From positions 14,860,896 to 14,924,895 of the forward strand of contig JAKSZT010053764.1 in NCBI GenBank assembly GCA_026826555.1: a stretch of DNA of 64,000 bases, in the 5' to 3' direction. This document shows positions 25,176 through 36,361 of this stretch, piece after piece (within the stretch, counting starts at the first letter, position 1; every line of letters starts with the position of its first letter). The position numbers were made by a program, and so were the translations under genes. Source of the stretch: Tolypeutes matacus. Lineage: Eukaryota; Chordata; Mammalia; Cingulata; Chlamyphoridae. Under the pieces are notes generated by a model. It was not told where the DNA came from and ran no database searches. It saw only the letters and a list, made by a program, of their open reading frames with translations.

Positions 25176-26185
25176 GTTTATGGTTTGAACTCTACTATTG
25201 ACACAGATATTACAAGAGCAAAAGGTAATGAGGCGAAGAAGCAAACAAGGACCAGATTATTTAGGACTGTGATAATAAGGACTTTTTCTTTTATTCTAAA
25301 TGGAATAAGATTAAGAAGGGAGAGACAAGACCTAATCTACTTTTTTTTTTTTTTTTTAAAGGATAACTATGACTCCCACATGTTAAGCAGGAGTAACTAG
25401 AGTGGGTGCTGGCAAAAGAGGAAAGAAGCAATTTTCCAATAGTACATGCATAAATGATAGTGCATTAAACAACGGTGGGAGCAGTGGAAGTGGTCAGATT
25501 CAGGGAGAGTTCCAAGATTGAAGGATTTTGTTGGTGTGTTGGATGAGGGGTATGAGGTAAATTACCAACAACCTTGATTAGTGAAAGCACAAAAGCTTCA
25601 ACAAAAAAAAAAATATCCAACAAAGAGGCAAAGTATTAACACTGTTTCAGAGAAACATGCAATAAAAGGGAAAAAAGTAGAGTTGTGACTTATAGATGAA
25701 AGCTTTAGTTCAGAGAAACAGGGGACTATACCATTTCACTAGATTAATTTTTTATTTTTGCTCTTCTTTATTAAAACCATAATATCTATTTACTTCTTAA
25801 AATTAAGTCAAAAGCTAAGAATCCACAAAGAATTATCTATAATTGGTTTTCTTTGTTCCATGTGAATTCAAGAGAAGCTTTCCAAAAGCAATTCTATATT
25901 TTAAATTGAGCTGCACACACACACAAAATAAAAATTTTATTTTAGGAAATTCCTTTTTTTATATTCTGCTATTTCTCTCACAATTCCAATACAAGTAGCC
26001 ATGGTGCTCCTGATTTTTATTACATTTTCATGGCTTCCCAGTTAAGTTACCTTATAACTTTAGCTATGTTACTGGTTAAGCTATGTAGAGTAGTGGGGTA
26101 TCTTTCCTATTGTGCATAGATTTATAGCAGCAGTTCATCAACCACCTACTATTTGTATGAGAAACATGCTCAGCCATTTTCTCAC
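25176..26185. other. KDM4C intron; weak antisense L2 at 25230-25560
   Basis: 25230-25560 resembles the upstream part of antisense L2 ('agcagtggaagtggtcagat', 'gttggatgaggggtatgag'). It has an inserted T run at about 25341-25357. The rest to the exon edge is unassigned AT-rich intron. Confidence 0.4.
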
Positions 26186-26424
26186 CTGGCAGTTTGATAT
26201 TATCTGATAAATTCTGATCCATCTGCATCCTGCTAGCAAAGGCCTCTTCCTCTGAAGGTGTGTCTATGTTCTCCAGTTTCATGGCTTCTTCTGGCTCTTC
26301 ACTGATACTGAGGTCCTCTGTAGCTGGGTCAGGAGCAGAGACTTCTGCTCCACTGACTATAGCTGTCACTTCCTCATCCTCCTCAGTCTTAGGCCTTTTA
26401 GAGTGAGGCCTAGTGCACTGGAAA
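26186..26424 (-). CDS. KDM4C: KDM4C exon: acidic linker after the JmjC domain
   Basis: This 239-bp internal exon is read right to left. The acceptor is 'cttgttaatag' before 26424 and the donor is 'gtgaga' after 26186. One base completes a Ser codon from the previous exon, 79 codons follow, and one base carries over. It encodes '[19 protein letters not shown]' and ends near '[15 protein letters not shown]', the latter close to the human KDM4C linker. 'SKRPK' is a short basic patch that, with the Arg/Lys run ending the previous exon, could form a nuclear import signal (inference). The rest is strongly acidic. The frame is open over the whole exon. Confidence 0.95.
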
Positions 26425-26514
26425 CTATTAACAAGAGAAGTAATGGTTAGAGCAGAATATGTATAATGGTGAAGATAAAATGCTCATTTCTATTAAATAT
26501 AAATCAATTTATAA

Positions 26515-26745
26515 AGATGGAATTCGATTAGTGGTTCTACAGGGCTAGGAAAGGATAGAGGGATTGAGAGGTGACTGTTATGAGGTGTGGAGTTTTTCTT
26601 TTTGGAGTAATGAAATTATTCTAAAATTTTTTTGTGGTGATGAATGCACAACATTGTGATTATATTAAAAGCCACTGATTATACATGTTGGATAGACTCT
26701 GGTATATGAATATATCTCAATAACAGCATAATTTAAAAAAGCAAA
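26515..26745 (+). repeat. LINE-1 3' end, sense
   Basis: 'gatagagggattgagaggtg', 'gagtaatgaaattattctaa', 'gtgatgaatgcacaacattg' and 'gaatatatctcaataac' form an L1M-type 3' end. A close relative lies at 35.35-35.60 kb. It ends about 90 bp from the exon acceptor at 26425. Confidence 0.75.
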
Positions 26746-27307
26746 TTAGTCAATTAATTAATAATAATCGAAGGAATCTTAGAAAAAATTTAAGTTTTGC
26801 AATTTCAAAGTAAGAAAAAAAAGGCTCATCAGTACAAAGGTTATTTTCTCTTACTTAAAAAGGAAAAGACTGTCAATTTTTAAATCATTGTGCAAAGACA
26901 ATCTTTACAATTAATGGATTAAATATGATCTTGAAATCTTAACAGTTTTAATAACAAGCTACTAAAAAGTAAAATTAAAGCAAATGTAAATAATTGATTA
27001 GATATAATTGGATGGGAAAACAGTCATTGCATTTTATAACAACATTTTGAAAAGTCAGAAAATAAAATTAAAGTGAAAAAATGAAGATATGGGAGAAAAT
27101 CAATCAATTAAATAAATATTATTTAGACAATGAAAAAAGGAAAAGAAAATCAAGACATCTTATAAAGTTGTTAAAATCTGAGTAAATTATTTACATCCCA
27201 TCATGAACTATTGACGACTTTTCCTTGCCTTTTCAATACTTCTCAGGCATGTATGAAACCATAAAAGTAAATGCCAAATAATCATTAGCTAAAGGAATTG
27301 AGAAAGG

Positions 27308-27405
27308 AGGAGGCAGCGGGTGTAGCTTAGTGGCTGAGCACCTGCTTCCCACATACAAGGTCCCAGGATAAATCTCAGCATCTCCTCAAAAAAATAAAAA
27401 TAATT

Positions 27406-27436
<31 letters not shown>
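27308..27436 (+). repeat. Short tRNA-derived SINE with (TTTTG)n tail
   Basis: The head has 'gggtgtagcttagtggctga', then 'cctgcttcccacatacaagg' and a decayed box B ('aggataaatctca'). It ends in an A-rich run and five or six TTTTG units at 27408-27436. It is the short single-head type, also at 50519, 51275 and 54978. Confidence 0.75.
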
Positions 27437-28338
27437 AAAAAAGAGGAGGAAGGCTAGCTATATGGTAACTGAAGGCATTTATCATTTTATATCAACTTAT
27501 TTTCAGAGTGAACACCACTTTCATCTTTTTCTCCATATTATAAGTTCCAGCAAGTCAGTCACTTGATAGCTTTGTCATAGATTCCTTTCTCTATGTGACA
27601 TAACATTTCAAACACTTTCAGGTGGGAATAATTACAAATCAAATTTAAAAAAAAAAACAAAAAAAAAAACATGTATTTCAGCATCCAACACACATACACA
27701 TGCAAGAAAACACAATACCAAATGCCACAGGAAGCCAGGGAGGACAGGGATGAAAGACTAAGTGGGCAGCAAGGGATAACCCATACAAATCAGTATCATC
27801 TGCTGCTGCTCCTACTGCTGATAGCAACAGTAACAGTTGCAGCATCACCATCATCACTTTTATTGAGAACCTATGCAGTGATTTATGTGGAAAATCTCCC
27901 CATTACAAACAGCATAGCATAGCATGTATAAAATGGCTGGCTGGCATCTCCCTTAGATTACAATAAAACATTCCCTTCATTAGCTTTCCCGTACAGGGTA
28001 TAATTTAAGGGAGATCAAGCCACAAGACTGAACACATATTTTTAAAAAGCAACATAACATTAGGCTTTCTAACTAGGTGAGCATTGGTATCAGTAAAGTC
28101 TACTGATGATTTTAACCTACTGAAAAATCTCTTCACTGCCATAGATTTATATCCTCAGTCAACCCAAAAGATCATGGAGGTCGAAACGAGAAGACAAGAT
28201 CATCTTTTCTGTTCATTAAATAACAATTTTCAAGGTATTCTGTTGATTTTCTTCTAAACTCTTGATTGACTGCTCCTTCCAAAGCTGGTTTTGTGGTAAT
28301 GTGTATTAACATATCAAAGGCACTCACACTCTCTAAAC
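27437..28338. other. KDM4C intron, nothing recognised
   Basis: AT-rich intron. A-runs lie near 27645-27670. The open frame at 27671-27922 has a leucine run but no splice or family support. Confidence 0.35.
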
Positions 28339-28557
28339 CAGATTCTCAAACATTTGTTACTGCAACCCATAGTAAGTTATACATTCTAAATGTTGACACA
28401 ATACAAACTTACACATGTTTGCACTCATCATGAATTAATACTCACCCTTACCAATGAGAAGCATTATGAGACTATTTATTCTATTTAACTTCCTAATTTT
28501 AAAATGCCAGACTGACCCACCAAATTGATTTGAAAACAATCAGTTTGAAAAACACTG
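28339..28557 (+). mobile_element. hAT-type DNA transposon (nonautonomous, old)
   Basis: The left end 'cagattctcaaac' and the right end 'gtttgaaaaacactg' form imperfect inverted termini. Decayed 8-bp target copies CTCTAAAC (28331-28338) and CTATAGAC (28558-28565) match at 6 of 8 positions. The inner text ('gacccaccaaattgatttga') fits a MER1/Charlie-group element. No transposase remains. Strand is arbitrary. Confidence 0.65.
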
Positions 28558-28789
28558 CTATAGACTACAGAGTGAAATATGAACACCTAAGTTTTAAGTT
28601 CTGCTACTAACTAGCTCTAAGCCTCAGGTACAACTCTTACAAAATGTGGAAATTTGACTCCATGTCCTTAAAGTTCCTCAGTTCATTACCATTACAAACC
28701 ATCAGAAAATAAGTGCCAGGAAATAAGAGAGTCAGAAAGTAATTGCCAGAAGAGTGGCCAAAGATTCAGAATCACAGTGTTATTGAGTT

Positions 28790-29130
28790 AATAGCAAAAA
28801 AAACTGGAAACAAGCTATAGGTGCAAATACAGGGTTATTAGCTAAATACATGCATGCATTAAAAATTTCGTTGTAGCATATCATTTAAAAACATGAAAAA
28901 AACACTCAAAATGGGTCATCAGATTGAAAATAAAGCTTGGGCCCAATTTGGAAGGTATATAGCAGCATTATATAATTAATATAATAAATATGTATGTAAA
29001 GGATATATACAAAATGTTAACACTGGTTAATTCTGGATAGTGAGGTTATGGGTGATTTGAGATTCCTTCATTATTCTTTTCATTTTTATTTTGCAAATTT
29101 TCTCCAAAATACAAATATTACTTTTACAAC
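28790..29130 (+). repeat. Old LINE-like fragment, sense
   Basis: The order 'ttattgagttaatagcaaaa', then 'ttctggatagtgaggttatg' and 'tttctccaaaatacaaatat', resembles the end of an old L1M element. A MIR-like fragment ('ctgctactaactagctctaa') may sit just before it at 28595-28680. Confidence 0.4.
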
Positions 29131-29857
29131 CTGAAAGAAAAACAATGAGCAATATTGGAGAGGTAAACAGTAATATAAAACTAGAAAGAGCCTAAAAAGG
29201 TAGCCTGAAGATTTGAGCAACACAACAAACACCCTATTCAATGGATTGTGAAACAGTAAGAACTCCACAACAGTCCTAAAAAGCTTGTGAAATGGCCACA
29301 GAAATGGAATGTACAGTTAAATTCACACGGATAGCTATATTACAGAAAGACCCCATGCACTGTTTCATAAGAATATTGTGTAAAAGAATAAAACCAAGTT
29401 TATAAAATGTGGTAAAATATGAATATCCAGATGAGAAAAGTAAGGTCTCAGATGTTTGACGAATAAAAAAGGGAACTATTAAAATCTGAAAGAAAATCAG
29501 CAGCAGAATAAAAAAGTTGGGAATCAAGTTATTGAAGTTGATAGAAATATGGAGATGAATGATGAGGACCAATACAACTTTAAAATATACTAGAGGAAGG
29601 GGGCTAGGAAGCTATAGTATTGTTCAATTTGCTATGTATAGTGACTTCAGAAATAGTCCATTCTCTTCCTACAGTCTATTTATAACACTTCTCAAAAATG
29701 AAAAATACTTTGTGCCTCAAAACTTCACTGATATTAAGTAAACAGATGATTAACAAGTATAAAAAAGAAAATAGTCTTTCAGAATGTCAGTTTTAATGAC
29801 AAATCCTATTTAAATAAGAAAACATAATAGGCAGGTTGGGGTGGGGGAGGTCATTAC
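29131..29857. other. KDM4C intron 3' of the 30051-29858 exon
   Basis: Unassigned AT-rich intron. The donor of the exon lies at its right edge. No other feature was recognised. Confidence 0.4.
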
Positions 29858-30051
29858 CTCCTAGATGCTTTTCTTGTTTTCCTCCTCCTCTGCAGCCATG
29901 CTTTTACTTCAGGGGTGGATTCCGGAGTAGGCTTCGTATGATCAATGGTGTATAGATCCTTTCCTTGCTTCCAAAGCTGATATCTGTCTGGCTGGAATTT
30001 CTTCACAAAGATATCCATTGAGATTTTCACCATGTCTTTTCTGCAGGTGCA
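29858..30051 (-). CDS. KDM4C: KDM4C exon: end of the JmjC catalytic domain
   Basis: This 194-bp internal exon is read right to left. The acceptor is 'ttgtgtttcag' before 30051 and the donor is 'gtaatg' after 29858. It starts in phase 0 with '[15 protein letters not shown]' and ends in AGG AG, whose Ser codon is completed by the next exon. In the KDM4 family the Cys-x-Cys at the start supplies two ligands of the structural zinc that closes the JmjC domain. '[14 protein letters not shown]' and '[15 protein letters not shown]' match KDM4C nearly residue for residue. The closing Arg/Lys cluster may act as a nuclear import signal (inference). It is the best-conserved exon here. The upstream JmjC exon with the iron-binding residues was not found in 30052-64000. 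Confidence 0.97.
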
Positions 30052-31059
30052 CTGAAACACAATGGGGTTAGAGTGCTTTAAAGCATTTTGCTAGCTACAT
30101 AAAATCACATTGAGTCAGCCCTTGAATGTAACAGGTATAAATATTTAGTCACTACATAACTTAGGAAATTGCATTATCACACATTCAGTGAACAGTAAAG
30201 CTAACTTCTGGATGGAGGTGGCATCTTATATGTTCACATTTATAAATGAAAAAAATAAGATGTAAAAATGCTCTGTAGGTTTCATAAAACTGTACACCAA
30301 GGAAAGAACACACATTTGAAATATGCCTGAAATACAAGGAACACTCCCCTAACAAAGATGTATCAATGAGCTGAAATTTGGAAAGTATCTAAAGCTGAAA
30401 ACCTGGGGTGGCAAGGAAAAACAGTAGCCAACGAAACGTGATTAGAATACTTTGACCCATCTTTTTTCCAAAATGTATTTTAGTCACATATATGTTTATT
30501 AACAAACATATTCTCAGAAAGCAAAGAAAAATTAATTGAGGAGCAAATGAACAATACAATCACATCACACCTAACACCCTGCCTCTACCACGGTTACCAA
30601 TATAAACATATCCACTAGGAAAAAGAGATTGTGTTTATGTGAGAAGCTTCAACTAAAGATTATTTTGAATCCACTAGGTCCTTGATTCTCACAAAGTTAT
30701 CAGTCACATCTTATATAAAAATTTCCTATAAAGACTTTTTAAAAAATTAAATTAGGTCTAGAACAACACTCTATGCATCAGAGCAAACAACATTTAAATG
30801 GCAGTGTGGAAAGAGTCTCAAAGATTTCACTAAAGTACCTTCAGAATCCCTAACACACCTGGTGTTAGACTGAGTGATGGAACAACAGCCTTGATGTACT
30901 AAGTCTCTTAATACCTTAGAAACATCTCTGTGCAAATTAATTCAATAGTCTTAATAATCTTAATAACTTTCCTCCATGGAGTTCTAAGCAGGACAGGCAT
31001 TATGATCTGAAAAGCTCAGGGAACTCGACTTGCCTAAAATCAACTTCATCTTCAAAATC
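30052..31059. other. KDM4C intron 5' of the JmjC-end exon
   Basis: Unassigned AT-rich intron leading into the acceptor at 30052-30063. No further exon or named repeat was recognised. Confidence 0.4.
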
Positions 31060-31660
31060 AAACAGATATTCTATCGCTATCAATAATACGATTCTCCCAT
31101 TCTCTTACGTTCATCTGGACATTTTTCTCCATCCTAAGAAACCTAGTCTGTCACCATCCACAGTTAATTCTTCCTCTAAAATGTCTCCTGCATTAGTTCC
31201 TTCTACCAGCATCCTTCAAAGTTCACTAACAGACTCTGAATTCTAGCATAACAAGGCTAACAAATTTCCCTGCTTTGGCACATGACTCCAAGCATCAATC
31301 ATTCTTCATAGTTGTTAGATTGATCTTCTGAAAATAATGTGTAAACCTTCATTTCTGAGTTCGATAAAGTTTACTCACACTACTCTGCCTTTAGAATGAT
31401 GTCAGAACTCCTGAGCCTGGCACACAAAGGCTCCCAAACATTTGACTCCATCAGTGGAATTTTCAGGTTTCTCTCCCAATGCAAATCAACATGAATGTTC
31501 CTCTCCAATTCAAGGAGCCTAGCCACTGGAACCTGCATACCCCATGTGCTCCCCACTTCAGCACAGTTACTCCACCACAATGTCTTCCTGCTTATCATTC
31601 TGCGATCCAAAGAATATTCATCCTTAACACTGAATACAAACTTGACTGATTTTCTATTTT
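31060..31660 (+). repeat. L2 fragment, sense
   Basis: 'gttagattgatcttctgaaa', 'ctcctgagcctggcacacaa' and the C-rich following text match the order of the sense L2 body (binding site of lab memory: gattgatcttcct, then ccttagcctggca). Divergence is high. Confidence 0.6.
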
Positions 31661-31863
31661 TTTCTTCTTCTTCCTCTAAACCTAATACTATTTATAAATA
31701 CCCCTGCTTTCTATTATCAATTATGTATAGGGAGAGTTCTAAGTTATCTGGTTATAATTATCTTGCCTTAGAAATATGGAAAATGAGGATCACGACAAAT
31801 TTAAAGATAATTTGCTTTAAAATTCAATCAAAAGTTTGGACTCATCGACAGAAGTTTTCTTTC

Positions 31864-32328
31864 TTTTTTTTTTTTTTAAAGATTTATTTATTTACTTTAT
31901 CCGTTTTAAACCCCACCCCCCTTCCCCATTTGCTGTTTTGTGTCCATTCGCTGGGCAATTCTCTGTGTCTGTTTCCTGCCATCTCTTCTCATCCTCCTCC
32001 TCCAGTCTTCACCAGGATTCGATCCTGGAGACCTCCAATGTAGGAGAGAGGTGTTCCGCCACCTGAGCCACCTCGGATCCTGGTTTTCGGAGCTTTCGGA
32101 GCATCTCGTCTTGTCTCTCCCCTGCGTCTCTCTCCTGTTACGTCATCATCTTGCTGCATGGCTCCCGGGGACTAGCGGGTCACCAGCACACTGAGCCTGG
32201 CAGCCCATCCGCCTTCTATATATTTTTGTTTGTTTGTTTGTTTGTTTTACTGGGAGGTCCCGGGAATCAAACCCAGGTCCCTCCATATGGCAGACGGACG
32301 CCCAACCATTTGAGCCACATCCGCCCCC
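31864..32328 (-). repeat. Dimeric tRNA-derived SINE, minus strand
   Basis: Read on the minus strand, head 1 starts 'gggggcggatgtggctcaaa' and has box B 'gggtttgattcccggg'. It is followed by a (CAAA)n tract and a spacer with 'catgcagcaagatgatgacg'. Head 2 has box A-like 'ggtggctcaggtggcgg' and box B-like 'ggatcgaatcctgg'. A body follows that ends in a 'taaataaataaatctttaaa' tail. It is the same element as 41411-41856 in the opposite orientation. Confidence 0.85.
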
Positions 32329-33481
32329 TCTTATTTTATTACAACATTTCATGAAGAAAAATAAAGGACTACACCAATAACAATGCTCCCTTTAATAAGC
32401 CAATTTAGGTCTGAGTACCTTCTTATGATTATTGCAACTTTAGGGAAGATAGGCCAGTGAAGTGCAAAACATTATTTCTGAGGAAAATGTCAGAAGAAAA
32501 AAAAATGTTAACCTAATATTTATCTTATTCATTCATATGGTACTGTGAAACCCCCATTAAAGTATATTTGACTTCCATTCCTTGAATTAGTTACAGAAGT
32601 GAAGAGAAAATAAAAGTGGGCAAGCCACTCACAAAGGAGTCATTAACATCAAATCTTGCACAACCACATCTAAGAGGAGGTCCAGACATTAAGAGGTTCC
32701 TGCTGGGGGGACCAAGACTGGCAATTAAGAGATATTACATGATTGATGACAACACTCACTTCTCTGTCCATTTGTAAACATACTCCTGCATTAAGCACCT
32801 AAGAATTGTGAAATCAATTCAATGGACATCCATGGATGACTTCACTTGATCCCCAACACACCCTCCTTGTTCTTCTTGTCAATCCAAGGACAACAGGAAT
32901 CAATTGTCTTGTCAATTATTATTCTTACTTTAGAAACTCTAAATTTCTTTGGACTAGAACTCTGTCTTACATACATTAATTTCTCCTTCCCTCTCCCATA
33001 AGTCTTGAATTTTTTAAGTATGCAACAAGATCTCCCAAGGTTGACAGTGGAATGATTAGAAGTACAATAGATAATTATTATCTTCTATTTTAAATATTCA
33101 GAAATAAAAAATCATAAAGTACCCAGTACACCTACAAAGGCCAAGGTCAGAGTCCAAAACAGTAAATATCAGCAGTACAGAGAAAATGTACTTTTGTTAG
33201 TGTTGACAAATAGTAATACCCACTTAATTGCAAATAAGGATTAAATGGGATCATTTATGAGAATTCATGATATAATTTTATTTGTAGGAAAAGGAAACAT
33301 TAACAGTCTCAGACTACATGTTTATACAAAGAACAACAACCAAATAATAGGTAATATTTTTCATGTAAACTGTTTTTTGAAATAATGTATTAGTAAGAAT
33401 GGCTATTCTAACTATAAATTTTAATAATATATATACTAGTTTAAGAAGCTAAGTCAAAATTTAAAGAAAATTGTAAGTAGT
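32329..33481. other. KDM4C intron, nothing recognised
   Basis: AT-rich intron without a supported gene or named repeat. It ends in the GTAGT target copy (33477-33481) of the next LTR. Confidence 0.4.
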
Positions 33482-34628
33482 TGTAGCAGTTTGATATTAT
33501 TTATAAATTCAAAAAAAAAGATATTTGATTATGTTTGTAAACTGGTCTGTTTCTCTGGGATGCCCTTTGATTGTATTAGATTCAGTTGAGACACCTTTGA
33601 TTAAAGTATGTTAAGATTAGGGCTTTAATTCGACCACATCATTAGGGCGACTCAGTTTGAGCCCCAAACCCTTTGTGGGCTAGATAAATGGATGCTCAAT
33701 CAAGGAGACACACAGAAGCAGATATGCTAGAAAAGAGGAAGGGAGCTCCATATGCACAGCAGAGGTCCTGGGAAGAGAGACAACGATTCACCTGATAGTT
33801 GACAGCTGACCTTGTAAAGCGAATAGAGCAGCTGAGCCTGGAAAGAAACAAGCCCTATGCCAGCCTAGGAAGAATCAGAAGAATCTGGACCCACAGAGCC
33901 TTAAGAAGGAAGAGGAAGGCTGAACCCTCATAGACTTCGTCCACCATCTTGCAGCAACACGTGGCAACAAACTTTGGGTGAGAAAATACCTCTTATGGTA
34001 GGTACCTGTGGCACAGTTTGATGTAATTATGAATTCCAAAAATATAATTGAATCATGCTTGTAAACTGATCTGTTAATCTGGGCATGATTAGGTTAGGAT
34101 TAGGGTGTTGAGCCCCACCCCTTTGTGGGTGGAGAATCGAATATAAAAGGCAAGGCAAAGGACAGGAGAAGCAGTCTTCTGAGGAGCAGTTTTGATGTTG
34201 GAAAGAAGGCCCCAGGAGAAGAGAAGCAAGCCGTTCACCTGATCGTCTACAGCTGACCTTGTGGAAGAAACAGGAGCTAAGCCCGGAGAGAAACGCAGCC
34301 CCGGGAAGAGAGGAACCCCAGAAGCCTGAACCCTGGCAAACGCCGGCAGCTGTCTTGCTCCAACACATGGCAATGAACTTTGGTGAGAAGAAACTTACGC
34401 TTTATGGCCTGGTATCTGTGGACTTCTACCCCAAATAAATACCCTTTATAAAGACCAATCCATTTTTGGTATTTTACATTAGCACCCCTTTGGCTGACTA
34501 ATACAGTACCTTGAGTTGAACTCTTCAGGGCCTTATAACTGTAAGCATCTACCCCAAATAAACACCCTTTATAAAAGCCAACAAATTTCTGACACTTTGC
34601 ATCAGCACCCCTTTGGCTGACTAACACA
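33482..34628 (+). mobile_element. Solo LTR A (ERVL/MaLR-like), split by a second LTR
   Basis: It starts TGTAGCAG and ends CTAACACA, the TG...CA ends of an LTR. It is flanked by an exact 5-bp duplication GTAGT (33477-33481 and 34629-34633). Near its 3' end lie AATAAA and 'tataaaagccaac', a signal common to this LTR family. Positions 34007-34505 are a younger LTR inserted into it, so its own length is about 650 bp. No internal retroviral genes are attached. The family assignment rests on the 5-bp duplication and the MaLR-like 3' end. Confidence 0.85.
34007..34505 (+). mobile_element. Solo LTR B nested inside LTR A
   Basis: It starts TGTGGCACAG and ends CTAATACA, flanked by an exact 5-bp duplication GTACC (34002-34006 and 34506-34510). 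Removing it rejoins LTR A text ('...atggtag' to 'taccttgagttg') in the order seen in the uninterrupted relatives at 35.6 and 52.0 kb. It contains a TATA-like 'atataaaaggc' near 34142 and AATAAA near 34435. It has the same orientation as its host. Confidence 0.9.
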
Positions 34629-34633
34629 GTAGT

Positions 34634-34839
34634 CTTTTTGCAATGAATTCCCCCATATTTCACTACCTTAAGACTTAACTCATAAAATCATAATTGTTTG
34701 TTAGACATCCCAGGAAATCAAATTCATACTGTCCAATATTTACTCTGGAAATGAGCAATCTAATTTAAAGAGCAAAATGTTTTTTAAAAATCAGCAGCTA
34801 AAAAAATAATAGAAAATAAATCAACAACTGTAAGAAGAA
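34634..34839. other. KDM4C intron, unassigned
   Basis: Short AT-rich spacer between LTR A and an L1 3' end. Confidence 0.35.
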
Positions 34840-35319
34840 ATGAAGCATATGACATCATGGATGAACTTGGAGGATGTTATGTTGAGTGGAAGCAAGCCAG
34901 ACACGAAAGGACAAATACCATATCATTGCACTATTATGGACTTAACATATTCTGTAAACTCATGGAGTTGTTAATTATTATATAGGTCACCAGAAAATAG
35001 AATGAGGTTAGAGAATAGAAAGCTGCAGGTTAATCTTTGCAGAATTGGTAAAAAGGTTGTTTGTAAATCTTTGGAAATGAATAGAAATAGTAAAAGCACA
35101 TTTGTAACTAGCAGAACTATTATATGGGTATGACGGTTGAAAGGGAAGGTCTAAAGACATGTATATTACTAGAAGGAAAGCTAAAAAATGTAGTATGGGG
35201 TGTTTAGCATAGTAAAACCTCATGTGAAATATGAATATGGGTAATACTAAATATATAAGACTGTTTTGCTTTGAAACTAAACAAATGTATGTTTATGTTA
35301 CAAGATACTACTATCAGGC
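34840..35319 (+). repeat. LINE-1 3' end, sense (second subfamily)
   Basis: It starts in the ORF2 end ('gacatcatggatgaacttgg', 'gttatgttgagtggaagcaa'). It continues with a 3' UTR unlike that of the other copies ('atgtatattactagaaggaa'), which suggests a different L1 subfamily. Confidence 0.65.
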
Positions 35320-35344
35320 AAAACAAACAAACAAACAAACAAAC
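35320..35344 (+). repeat. (AAAC)n microsatellite
   Basis: About six 'aaac' units between two L1 tails, probably grown from an A tail. Confidence 0.9.
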
Positions 35345-35600
35345 ATTCCGCTAAGTGAATGAAACCAGACACAAAGTACAAGATATTGTAGTGGTTATAT
35401 AGGGCTGGGGAAGGATAGAGGAATTGAGAGGTGACTGCTAAGAGGGTGGAGATTTTCTTTTTTGAGTAATGAAATTGTTCTAAAATTTTTTGTGGTAATG
35501 AATGCACAGCTTTGTGATTATACTAACAGCCACTGATTGTACAATTTGGCTAGATTGTATGGTAAATGAATATATCTCAGTAAAAATACTTTAAAAACTA
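35345..35600 (+). repeat. LINE-1 3' end, sense
   Basis: Near-parallel to 26515-26745: 'gatagaggaattgagaggtg', 'gagtaatgaaattgttctaa', 'gtaatgaatgcacagctttg' and 'gaatatatctcagtaaaa'. Confidence 0.75.
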
Positions 35601-36361
35601 GCTGAGGAGCCTTTGATTAGATATTTGATAAGATTGCTTTGGGCTTTTGAAGGGACACTCAACACAAATAGAAGAGAGAGCACTGCTATTTTTTATCCTG
35701 CCATGTGACAGGAGAAGGCTCAAACAGCTGAGGTCCTGGGGAGAGATGAGCCATTTTGCCTGATAGCAGTACAGCTAAATTGGGAGGATAGCAGACCAGC
35801 CTAGACTGATATAGGAGGCCCGGAAAGTAACAAGCCCTATGCCGAGAGAAAGGTCTACAGCATCCCTTAAGCACAAAGCCTTAAGAGGCTGGGCCCACAG
35901 AACTCAAGGGGAAGAGTAAGCCCAGAGGAGAAGGAGAGACCAGGCAGAGATTGCCCACCATCTTGCTTCAACATGTGGCAGCGACTTTGATAAGAAAGCA
36001 CCTTTAATGGTGCCTTGAGTTGGACTCTCTAAGGCCTTGGGACTCTTAAGCTTTTATTTCAAATAAATATCCTTTATAAAAGCCAACAGAGGGAAGCGGC
36101 TGTGGCTCAATCAGTGGGGCTCCCGTTTACCATATGGGAGGCCCGGGTTCGGTTCCCGGGGCCTCCTGGTGAAGGCAAGCCCGCCTGCACGGTGCGGTTG
36201 GCTGGCCCAGCGGGCGCAGGCAGCAGGGGGGGGATAAATGAATAAATAAATAAAAACTTAAAAAAAAAAAAAAAAAAATACTTTCTTAAAAAAAAAAAAT
36301 AATAAAAGCCAACAGATTTCTGGTACTTTGCATCAGAACTTCTTTGGCAGATTAATACAAT
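35601..36361 (+). mobile_element. 5'-truncated LTR carrying a SINE insertion
   Basis: Same LTR family as 33.5 and 52.0 kb: 'ccatcttgcttcaacatgtg', 'caaataaatatcctttataa', then, after the SINE, 'tttctggtactttgcatcag' and 'attaataca'. The first 100-200 bp of the LTR seem to be missing at the junction with the L1 tail. The SINE occupies 36091-36301. Confidence 0.8.
36091..36301 (+). repeat. tRNA-derived SINE (DAS type), full length, nested in LTR
   Basis: Box A-like 'tggctcaatcagtgggg', box B-like 'gggttcggttcccgg' and the same body as 9158. It ends in two A-runs split by 'tactttctt'. An exact 15-bp duplication ATAAAAGCCAACAGA lies at 36076-36090 and 36302-36316, made of LTR sequence, so the SINE is younger than the LTR. 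Its CpG-rich middle ('cccagcgggcgcaggcagca') suggests a fairly recent copy. Confidence 0.92.

Noticed and set aside
31495..32354. Several open frames of 60-180 codons on both strands
   Set aside because: They fall in the dimeric SINE and an L2 fragment. The same frames recur in the SINE copy at 41.4 kb.
34027..34663. Overlapping minus-strand frames of 94-128 codons
   Set aside because: They are translations of the nested LTRs read backwards and repeat the same phrase twice because LTR A and LTR B share sequence.
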